NCBI GenBank assembly: GCA_030146505.1
Contig: JASLCO010000151.1
Location: 1 to 11,996 of the forward strand
DNA from: Moraxellaceae bacterium
Lineage (GTDB): Bacteria; Pseudomonadota; Gammaproteobacteria; Pseudomonadales; Moraxellaceae
Reading direction: 5' to 3'
Length of the DNA: 11,996 bases
Shown: positions 6,170 through 11,996 of the stretch, in pieces
Layout: every line of letters begins with the position of its first letter
Position numbering within the stretch: position 1 is the first letter of the stretch
The notes under the pieces: generated by a model
Told to the model about the DNA's origin: nothing
Seen by the model: the letters and a program-made list of their open reading frames with translations, nothing else
Databases searched by the model: none
Position numbers and translations under genes: made by a program

Positions 6170-8056
6170 TCAATCAAGGGGAGTAATCGAATCCGGCAGG
6201 ATTTCCGCCTGGAAATCGCTGATGAGGGCCAGCACCTGCGGATCGGCCCGCAGGCTGGCCTCGGCAGCCTTCTGGCGCGCCTGTTTGCGCGCGGCCAGCA
6301 CCTGCATGGGCACGGCATAGGCGGGGTCTTTCTTGACCAGGCGCAACTGGGTGCCGGGAAAATGGCGGCGGAAGCATTCTTCCACCTGTGCCACCGACTG
6401 CGCGCTGGCAGCAATTTCATGACGGGCCGGCAATTGCAGCTCGAACACATGGTCGCCGGCTTCCACCAGCGCCGCGTGGCGCGCGAGATTCAGGCCTCCG
6501 CCCGACAAGCCGCTGGCGCGCACCCACTGCTCCCAGGCTTCCGGCGAACACCAGGCCGAAGGGGGGGCATCGGCGGCGACCTGCGCGACAGGCTCGGCCA
6601 CAAGCGCCTGCGGTGCCGCCTGGGCCGGATACAACGGCACCACATTTGATGCCGGCGTGACTTCGCTGTGTCGTGGTGGCGTTGGTGTTGGCACATGTGC
6701 AGGCGCTGCGTGCGAGGGCGCCGGCTCCGGCGTTGCCGCGACGGGAGAGACGGCCGGTGATGCTGCCGGGCGTGCCGGCGCCGCAAAAGCGGCAGGTGCG
6801 GAAACGGTAGCTGCTGCCGCTGCGCTGGCAGGCAGCGCCCGCGCTACGGCCTGCACCGGCGCATGGCCTGATGCCATCGGCGCCGACGGGCCGGCCGTGC
6901 GTGGAGCCGGCCGGGCTGCCGCCGACGGGCGCCCGGCGGCACCACCGCCCTGCGCCGCATCAGGTGCCGTCGGTACGGGGCGGAAACTCAGCATGCGCAG
7001 GAGTGTCATTTCAAAACCGGAGCGCAGATCGGCAGCCCAGGGCAGGTCACGGCGGCCATGCAGGGCAATCTGGTAATAAAGCTGCACATCTTCGGGCGTG
7101 GTGGCCTGCGCCACCGCCAAGAGCCGCTCGCGATCCCCCAGCGCATTGTCCACCGCATCCGGCAGCATCTGCGCCAGCGCCATGCGGTGCAGGGTGGAAA
7201 CCAGCTCACCCAGCGCACCAGCAAAATCCACGCTCTGCTCGGCCAGTTGCGCGCACACATCCAGCACGGCGGCCACATCACCGGAATTCAGGGCCTCCAG
7301 CACACGGAAGACGAGATCACGGTCTATCGAGCCCAGCATGCTGCGTACATCGGCCGTGCCCAGTTTGCCATTGCCGAAGGCGATGGCCTGGTCGGTGAGC
7401 GACAGCGCATCACGCATGGAACCATTGGCAGCACGACCCAGCTCCCAGAGCGCACTGTCTTCAAAAGGCACCATTTCCTTTTGCAAAACAGCCGTCAGGT
7501 GCTCCACCACGCGCTCCGGCGACATGGCCTTCAAGGCGAACTGCAGGCAGCGCGAAAGAATGGTGATGGGCAGTTTTTGCGGATCCGTGGTGGCCAGCAG
7601 GAATTTCACATGGGGTGGTGGCTCTTCCAGCGTCTTCAGCAGCGCATTGAAGGAATGACCCGAGAGCATGTGCACTTCATCGATGAGGTAGACCTTGTAG
7701 CGGCCTCTCGTGGGCGCGTACTGCACATTATCCAGCAGCTCGCGCGTGTCTTCGACCTTGGTGCGCGAGGCAGCGTCCACTTCGATGAGATCGACAAAAC
7801 GGCCTTCGTCGATTTCGCGGCAGGTGCCGCAAACACCGCAAGGCTCGGAGCTCACGCCGGTTTCGCAGTTCAGGCACTTGGCCAGGATGCGGGCGATGGT
7901 GGTCTTGCCCACGCCGCGCGTGCCGGTGAAGAGATAGGCATGGTGCAGACGGTCCTGATCCAGCGCATTGATGAGCGCGCGCGCCACATGCTCCTGCCCG
8001 ATCAGCTCACGGAAGCTGCGGGGCCGGTATTTGCGGGCCAGAACCTGATAACTCAT
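6170..8056 (-). CDS. dnaX: DNA polymerase III subunits gamma/tau
   Basis: DnaX forms the ATPase core of the clamp loader and, as tau, ties the polymerase cores and DnaB helicase together. From the ATG at 8054-8056 (AAGGA eight bases upstream) the protein is 628 residues. It has MSYQVLARKYRPRSF at the start, Walker A GTRGVGKT (45-52), zinc-site cysteines 64, 73, 76 and 79, Walker B LIDEVHM (124-130) and the SRC arginine finger at 168-170. Domain III runs to about 360. A long Ala/Pro-rich linker (about 362-500) precedes a tau C-terminal domain from about 501. I find no run of six or more A's in the coding strand, so the E. coli-type A-AAA-AAG frameshift site that yields gamma is absent. An in-frame ATG at 8089 would add 11 unlikely residues. 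Confidence 0.97.
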   Translation of the reverse strand: MSYQVLARKYRPRSFRELIGQEHVARALINALDQDRLHHAYLFTGTRGVGKTTIARILAKCLNCETGVSSEPCGVCGTCREIDEGRFVDLIEVDAASRTKVEDTRELLDNVQYAPTRGRYKVYLIDEVHMLSGHSFNALLKTLEEPPPHVKFLLATTDPQKLPITILSRCLQFALKAMSPERVVEHLTAVLQKEMVPFEDSALWELGRAANGSMRDALSLTDQAIAFGNGKLGTADVRSMLGSIDRDLVFRVLEALNSGDVAAVLDVCAQLAEQSVDFAGALGELVSTLHRMALAQMLPDAVDNALGDRERLLAVAQATTPEDVQLYYQIALHGRRDLPWAADLRSGFEMTLLRMLSFRPVPTAPDAAQGGGAAGRPSAAARPAPRTAGPSAPMASGHAPVQAVARALPASAAAAATVSAPAAFAAPARPAASPAVSPVAATPEPAPSHAAPAHVPTPTPPRHSEVTPASNVVPLYPAQAAPQALVAEPVAQVAADAPPSAWCSPEAWEQWVRASGLSGGGLNLARHAALVEAGDHVFELQLPARHEIAASAQSVAQVEECFRRHFPGTQLRLVKKDPAYAVPMQVLAARKQARQKAAEASLRADPQVLALISDFQAEILPDSITPLD

Positions 8057-8080
8057 GCCTTTTGTCCTTGCTGACTCATA

Positions 8081-8120
8081 CCGGCCCAAGGGGCCGGCGA
8101 CAGCCCCTTGAGGGGGCCGG
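8081..8120. repeat. Two adjacent GC-rich hairpins between dnaX and the hydrolase gene
   Basis: CCGGCCC-AAG-GGGCCGG (8081-8097) is a perfect 7-bp hairpin. It is followed at 8103-8117 by GCCCC-TTGAG-GGGGC, and the second unit also ends in GGGCCGG, so the two look like diverged copies of one unit. AAAAA follows on the plus strand, which is the wrong strand for a terminator of any known upstream gene. The pair lies in the divergent 239-base gap, about 25 bases upstream of the dnaX start, and would be in its 5' leader if the promoter is further upstream. Confidence 0.6.
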
Positions 8121-8295
8121 AAAAACGAGGGCCTATGCTAACCGCTGACCGGGGCGGGCCCAAGCCGGCCGGGCGGGAGTTTGCACGCTTCATCCTTCCC
8201 GGATGTGAAGGGTTCGTCATCCCGGACAAATGCTTGCCGCTGGCCCAAGGCACTGGGTATCGTCCAGAGACTTTCCAGTCACAAAGGCCCGTCCG

Positions 8296-9519
8296 ATGGA
8301 AGCTATCGCCCATACCGTCTCCCGCGTTGCCAACGACACCTACGGCCACTCCCGCCGCCTCATGCCCGAGCAACCCTGGTGGAACAACCTGGACCCCGCC
8401 TTCCACAAATTCCCGGACGACTTCTATCTCGGCCTCAAGGCCCAGTTCATGGTGGACAGCACCGCCGTCATCGACATCGGCATGCGCACGGCACTGGCCA
8501 CCATGGCCACCGGCTTTGCCCTGCCCGGCATGGTGGCCAACTCAAGGCGCGACCAGGAACGCTGGCCTTTCTACAAAGAACTGGCCGACCGCCACGATCC
8601 GGACACCCTCTTCGCCCGTCCCCGGCACAAGGTGCAGGTACGCCGCCGCCCGCCTGGCCTCTTGGACTACCGCCCTCGCGACGGCCGCGTCGAAGTCCTC
8701 TCCTTCGAGAGCAACTTCCGCGCCATCAATCCCGCCATGCGCGAGGAATACGCCCGCTTCCGCCGCAACCGCCTGGCCTGGGCCGAGCACTGGCGCCACG
8801 ATGGCCCCGCCCGTCCCACCATCTGCGTCATCCACGGCTTCGTGGCCGATCCCTACTGGATCAACAGCCGCTTTCTCGCCCTGCCCTGGTTTTACAAACA
8901 GGGCTACGACGTGCTGCTTTACACCCTGCCCTTCCACGGCCGGCGCCAGGAAGCCAGCTCGCCCTTTTCCGGCCACGGTTATTTCAGCCACGGCATTGCC
9001 CATATCAACGAGACCATCGCGCATGCCGTGCACGATTTCCGCCTGTATCTGGACTATCTGGAAGAGGCGGGTGCGCCGGCTTTTGGCGTGACAGGCATTT
9101 CACTCGGCGGATTCACGTCTGCCCTCTTGGCTGCCACCGAAGACCGCCTGGCCTTCGCCGTGCCCAACGTGCCCCTGGCCAGCATTCCCGACCTCATGCT
9201 GGAGTGGAATCCTTCCAGCATCCTCATGCGCACCCTGCTGCGCCTGGGCGGACAAGACATACGCAGCATGCGCCACGCCTGCGCCGCCAGCTGCCCGCTC
9301 ACCTATGCACCGAAAATCCCCAAGAACCGCCTGATGATCGTGGCCGGCGCCGGTGACCGTTTTGCATCACCCAAGCATTCACGACTGCTGTGGGACCATT
9401 GGGATCATCCACGCCTGCACTGGTTCCCGGGAAATCACCTGATTCATCTGGACCAGGGAAAGTATCTGAAAGATATGGCGGGATTCTTGAGGGAAATCGG
9501 GTTTGATAAATTTCGATAA
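8296..9519 (+). CDS. Alpha/beta hydrolase, family uncertain
   Basis: The 407-residue protein carries an alpha/beta-hydrolase core in its second half: an oxyanion-type HGF at 180-182 after the strand TICVIHGF, the nucleophile elbow GISLG with Ser269, a candidate acid Asp354 in IVAGAGDRFASP, and His381 or His384 in WFPGNHLIHLDQG. The first about 170 residues are an unusual N-terminal extension rich in Arg/Trp/Pro without a motif I recognise. There is no signal peptide, so it is probably cytosolic. An ABHD18-like relationship is possible from overall layout but not shown. The start at ATG 8296 has AAAGG eight bases upstream; an earlier ATG at 8230 would add 22 residues. It is transcribed divergently from dnaX. 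Substrate unknown; esterase, lipase or haloperoxidase-like activity would all fit. Confidence 0.85.
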   Translation: MEAIAHTVSRVANDTYGHSRRLMPEQPWWNNLDPAFHKFPDDFYLGLKAQFMVDSTAVIDIGMRTALATMATGFALPGMVANSRRDQERWPFYKELADRHDPDTLFARPRHKVQVRRRPPGLLDYRPRDGRVEVLSFESNFRAINPAMREEYARFRRNRLAWAEHWRHDGPARPTICVIHGFVADPYWINSRFLALPWFYKQGYDVLLYTLPFHGRRQEASSPFSGHGYFSHGIAHINETIAHAVHDFRLYLDYLEEAGAPAFGVTGISLGGFTSALLAATEDRLAFAVPNVPLASIPDLMLEWNPSSILMRTLLRLGGQDIRSMRHACAASCPLTYAPKIPKNRLMIVAGAGDRFASPKHSRLLWDHWDHPRLHWFPGNHLIHLDQGKYLKDMAGFLREIGFDKFR

Positions 9520-9585
9520 GGCCCATCAGGCCACCCGAATCATCAATGTGCTCGCTGGGGCAGGCCGAGGAACCGTTGGGAATCC

Positions 9586-9622
9586 CCCGCTTATCCATGC
9601 CGAGAAGCAGCAGAAAAGCGGG
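9586..9622. repeat. 7-bp inverted repeat downstream of the hydrolase gene
   Basis: CCCGCTT (9586-9592) and AAGCGGG (9616-9622) are perfect complements with a 23-base spacer. There is no T-run, so it is a weak terminator candidate. The string CCCGCTTATC here is identical to part of the 3339-3363 repeat arm, hinting at a degenerate relative of that element. Confidence 0.35.
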
Positions 9623-9701
9623 CTGGTGGTCACTACTGCCCTCGCCCACTATCCTTGGTCCGATGCACAAAAGCCCGGCAATTGTTAAGGATGGCAACAC
9701 C

Positions 9702-9974
9702 ATGAAAACACTTCCGCCAGACGTGAAACCCTACAAGCAAACCCCGGAATTCACCGAAAGCACCCTGCCGAACGGCCTGCTGAAAGACCACCAGACCAAG
9801 GCCGGCGTGTGGGGAAAGATCGTGGTGCTTGAAGGAAAGCTGCTTTACACCATCCAGCAACCGCCTGAAGAGACAGTGCTGGAACCGGGCAAGCCCGGCG
9901 TGGTGGAGCCCACGGTACTGCACCATGTTCAACCGCAAGGTCCGGTCAGGTTTTATGTGGAGTTTTACCAGTAG
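9702..9974 (+). CDS. DUF1971 / YeaR-like small cupin-like protein
   Basis: The 90-residue protein follows the DUF1971 pattern (E. coli YeaR and the related domain annotated in tellurite-resistance proteins): KPYKQTPEFTESTLPNGLLKDH, then TKAGVWGKIVVLEGKLLYTI, VLEPGKPGVVEPTVLHHV and a terminal PVRFYVEFYQ. A small beta-barrel is expected; His30, His74 and His75 are the candidate metal ligands. YeaR in E. coli is induced by nitrate/nitric oxide, but the biochemical role is not settled, and no nitrate or tellurite genes are nearby. I chose ATG 9702, with AAGGA ten bases before it; an in-frame ATG at 9663 would add 13 residues. It lies 182 bases after the hydrolase gene and faces the pseudouridine synthase gene, with a gap of 38 bases. 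Confidence 0.88.
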   Translation: MKTLPPDVKPYKQTPEFTESTLPNGLLKDHQTKAGVWGKIVVLEGKLLYTIQQPPEETVLEPGKPGVVEPTVLHHVQPQGPVRFYVEFYQ

Positions 9975-10012
9975 ACGCTGGACTCACATCCACTCATCAC
10001 ATGAATCCCACG

Positions 10013-10927
10013 CTACGGCCAATCCAGATGGCGCTGGCTAGTGAAGCGACGTAGCTGGCCACTCAGGGGGTCGGCAAATGCAACCTCACGCGCCAGCAAT
10101 TGCAGGGGCCGTGAATAATCCTCTTTATGCACCTGCACGAAGGGATACCAGGGATCATTGCAGATCGGTATTCCCGATGCCGCCATATGCGCACGCAGCT
10201 GGTGCTTGCGGCCGGTGCGAGGGCTGAGGCGGTATTTCGCCAGATCGCCATGCTGCTCCAGCAACTCCATGCGCGTTTCACTATTGGGCTCGCCCTGCAC
10301 TTCCTGCATGGTGAAAAAACGCTGGCCGTCGCGCTCACCCTCTTCCAGCCGGCTTTTGTGGACGCGCGGGAAAACAAGACCGGCATGGAAAGGCGCAATG
10401 GCTTCGTAGGTTTTCTCCACGGCGCGCTGGGCAAAAAGCTGCTGGTAAGCGCCGCGACTGGGCGCATGCAGGCAGAACAGCACGATGCCGGCAGTTTCAC
10501 GGTCGAGACGGTGTATGGGCGTGAGTTCCGGCAGATCGAGCTGCTGACGCAGACGTGAGAGCACGGTTTCGCGCAGATGCCGGCCACCGGGCACGGTGGC
10601 CAGGAAATGCGGCTTGTCCACCACCAGCAGGTGCTCGTCGCGATGCAGGATCACGGCCTCGAAAGGCACGGGCACTTCATCCGGCACCTCGCGGTAATAC
10701 CAGATGCGCGAGCCCGGCCGGAACGGCGAATCCGCGCGCAGCACACGCCCCTCTTCATCCACGACCTCGCCGCGCTCAAGACGCTGGCGCAAGACCGCCT
10801 CGCCCACATGCGGAAAACGTTGCAGCAGCCAGGCCAGCAGATGCGGCCATTCGCCTTGCGGCAGCCAGGCATAGCTGGGCGCCACGGCATCGCGAACTGG
10901 CAGAGGAGAAGGACGGGGACGGCTCAC
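10013..10927 (-). CDS. RluA-family pseudouridine synthase
   Basis: Converts specific uridines in rRNA or tRNA to pseudouridine. The catalytic motif HRLDRETAGIVLF is at 139-151, with Asp142 as the nucleophile. Other family features are VVDKPHFLATVPGG (102-115), QRAVEKTYEAIAP (167-179) and the C-terminal LSPRTGRKHQLRAHMAASGIPICNDPWY stretch. An S4-like RNA-binding segment precedes the catalytic domain (about 28-80). The protein is 304 residues, typical for the family. The target base cannot be read from sequence alone; it is one of the less-studied RluA-type branches. The start appears to be GTG (10925-10927), with no clear ribosome binding site upstream; an in-frame GTG 14 codons in is an alternative. 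Divergent from the MDR gene to its right. Confidence 0.93.
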   Translation of the reverse strand: MSRPRPSPLPVRDAVAPSYAWLPQGEWPHLLAWLLQRFPHVGEAVLRQRLERGEVVDEEGRVLRADSPFRPGSRIWYYREVPDEVPVPFEAVILHRDEHLLVVDKPHFLATVPGGRHLRETVLSRLRQQLDLPELTPIHRLDRETAGIVLFCLHAPSRGAYQQLFAQRAVEKTYEAIAPFHAGLVFPRVHKSRLEEGERDGQRFFTMQEVQGEPNSETRMELLEQHGDLAKYRLSPRTGRKHQLRAHMAASGIPICNDPWYPFVQVHKEDYSRPLQLLAREVAFADPLSGQLRRFTSQRHLDWP

Positions 10928-10966
10928 GGCAAAACCGGCGTTAAAAAGAGGACGGCACTATAACGC

Positions 10967-10983
10967 CGATTGGGTGCCAATCG
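10967..10983. promoter_or_regulatory. Perfect hairpin/palindrome in the divergent rlu-MDR promoter region
   Basis: CGATTGG-GTG-CCAATCG is a 7-bp perfect inverted repeat about 40 bases upstream of the pseudouridine synthase GTG. With one bulged base the symmetry extends to GCCG/CGGC. Its position between two divergent genes fits an operator, but no regulator is nearby to test this; a chance palindrome is possible. Confidence 0.35.
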
Positions 10984-11009
10984 CGGCTGAAACCGCTCCC
11001 GCACATGGC

Positions 11010-11044
11010 CCCTCTCCCCCACCCGCTCTCGCAAGGGGAGAGGG
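11010..11044. repeat. CCCTCTCCCC...GGGGAGAGGG extragenic palindrome
   Basis: CCCTCTCCCC (11010-11019) and GGGGAGAGGG (11035-11044) are exact complements, a 10-bp stem with a 15-base loop. Repeats of this kind are widespread between genes of high-GC Proteobacteria, from memory. It lies in the 264-base divergent gap, about 150 bases before the MDR start. The rest of that gap shows no gene. Confidence 0.7.
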
Positions 11045-11191
11045 AGAAACCATTGTTCCTGCAGTCATGGACGGGTGGCCGGGACAATTTACAAACGAGG
11101 GCAGGTTTGGAACGGGAAGACGACTATCATCCGCTCCACCCTTGATTCACGCATCCACTCATTCCCGCGCCAGGGCCTCAGGAAAACCACC

Positions 11192-11996
11192 ATGAAAGCC
11201 GCCATCGTCCATGACTTTTCGCAACCGCCCCGCTATGGGGAAATTGCCGTACCGATTCCGCAGAGCGACGAAGTGCTGGTGACGGTAAAGGCTGCCGCGC
11301 TCAGCCAACTGGTGCGTGCACAGGCCGCCGGCAAGCATTACAGCAGCGGCAAAACACTGCCCTTTGTGCCCGGTGCCGATGGCGTAGGTTTGTTGCCTGA
11401 TGGCCAGCGCGTGTATTTCGCTTTTCCAGCCGCGCCCATAGGCGCCATGGCAGAAAAGACAGCCGTGAAAAAAGCACTGTGCATCACCCTGCCTGATCAT
11501 GTGGCTGACATCACGGCCGCCGCCATTGCCAATCCCGGCATGTCATCCTGGGCGGCACTGGAGTGCAGGGCCGGCTTCCAGCGCGGTGAAACCGTACTGG
11601 TCAATGGCGCCGCTGGCACCTCCGGCCGTCTGGCCATACAGATTGCCCGGCATCTGGGCGCCGGCCGCATTATCGCCACCGCACGCAATCCGGCTGTGGC
11701 AGATGAGCTGCGCGCTCTGGGAGCCGATGACTTCATCGCGCTCAATCAGGACGCCGCTGCACTGACAGCGGCCTTTCAACATGAAATCAATGCGCGTGGC
11801 GTGGACGTGGTGCTGGATTATCTCTGGGGGCCGCCCGCCGAATGCCTGCTCAATGCTGCCAGCGGTCATGGCTCCGCCGCCGCTTCGCCCCGTCTGCGCT
11901 TTGTGAATATCGGATCACTGGCCGGCGCCACCGTGCCGCTTAATGCCGGCATCCTGCGCAGCTCCGGCGTGGAGCTCACAGGCAGCGGCCTGGGCA
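11192..11996 (+). CDS. MDR-family quinone oxidoreductase-like protein (cut by window edge)
   Basis: 268 codons are present and the gene runs off the right end. It is a medium-chain dehydrogenase/reductase: a GroES-like N-terminal part (MKAAIVHDFSQPPRYGEIAV, then VLVTVKAAALS and LPFVPGADGVG at 56-66), followed by a Rossmann domain with the dinucleotide-binding loop VNGAAGTSG at 137-145 and IQIARHLGA. The cysteine/histidine zinc ligands of true alcohol dehydrogenases are missing, so an NAD(P)H-dependent quinone or enone reductase is the likeliest type. Start at ATG 11192 has AGGA eight bases upstream. It is read divergently from the pseudouridine synthase gene. The N-terminal half is shorter than usual between residues 60 and 90 (LLPDGQRVYF directly follows). 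Substrate unknown. Confidence 0.9.
   Translation, partial: MKAAIVHDFSQPPRYGEIAVPIPQSDEVLVTVKAAALSQLVRAQAAGKHYSSGKTLPFVPGADGVGLLPDGQRVYFAFPAAPIGAMAEKTAVKKALCITLPDHVADITAAAIANPGMSSWAALECRAGFQRGETVLVNGAAGTSGRLAIQIARHLGAGRIIATARNPAVADELRALGADDFIALNQDAAALTAAFQHEINARGVDVVLDYLWGPPAECLLNAASGHGSAAASPRLRFVNIGSLAGATVPLNAGILRSSGVELTGSGLG

Noticed and set aside
7058..8074. Plus-strand open frame (338 codons) opposite dnaX
   Set aside because: Mirror of the dnaX codon pattern; no recognisable domain, and dnaX is unambiguous on the other strand.
8205..8220. GGGTTCG string resembling a tRNA T-arm
   Set aside because: No matching acceptor, D- or anticodon arms in the surrounding bases.
8057..8295. Possible 4.5S (SRP) RNA gene upstream of dnaX, as in some relatives
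   Set aside because: I looked for the conserved GGAAGGAAGCAGCC-type core on both strands and did not find it.
8181..9356. Second plus-strand open frame overlapping the hydrolase gene
   Set aside because: Arg/Pro/His-rich out-of-frame translation of the hydrolase; the hydrolase frame carries the HGF and GISLG motifs.

Overview
The window looks like ordinary chromosome from a high-GC gammaproteobacterium. The grounds are the compact rnd-ycgL-phosphatase-ycgN cluster (YcgL and YcgN are typical gammaproteobacterial families), the dnaX-ybaB-recR cluster, and small extragenic palindromes of the CGTCATTCCC and CCCTCTCCC kinds common in high-GC Proteobacteria. The sequence does not let me name the genus.

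Everything from 1 to 8056 is read from the minus strand. In transcription order (right to left) it holds dnaX (clamp-loader tau subunit), ybaB (nucleoid-associated protein), a small secreted protein of unknown function, recR (recombinational repair) and a probable terminator. Next come an LCAD/IVD-type acyl-CoA dehydrogenase and a 99-bp inverted-repeat element. After the element lies a tightly overlapping four-gene cluster of RNase D, YcgL, a tyrosine-phosphatase-fold protein and the cysteine-cluster protein YcgN. The block ends with a small membrane protein and the N-terminal 75 codons of a MoxR-family AAA+ ATPase that runs off the left edge.

From 8296 the layout changes. An alpha/beta hydrolase is divergent from dnaX, followed on the same strand by a small YeaR/DUF1971 cupin-like protein. 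A convergent RluA-type pseudouridine synthase comes next. Divergent from that is a zinc-less MDR (quinone-oxidoreductase-like) gene cut by the right edge.

The genes are mainly replication/repair and RNA-processing housekeeping plus scattered metabolic enzymes. I found no mobile element with a transposase, no tRNA, rRNA or CRISPR, and no convincing new multi-gene system. The points worth a second look are a repeat element that appears to overlap and supply the longest ATG start of rnd, a phosphatase with a C-x4-R loop, a secreted-protein gene lodged between ybaB and recR, a dnaX without an obvious frameshift heptamer, and several unexplained intergenic palindromes.
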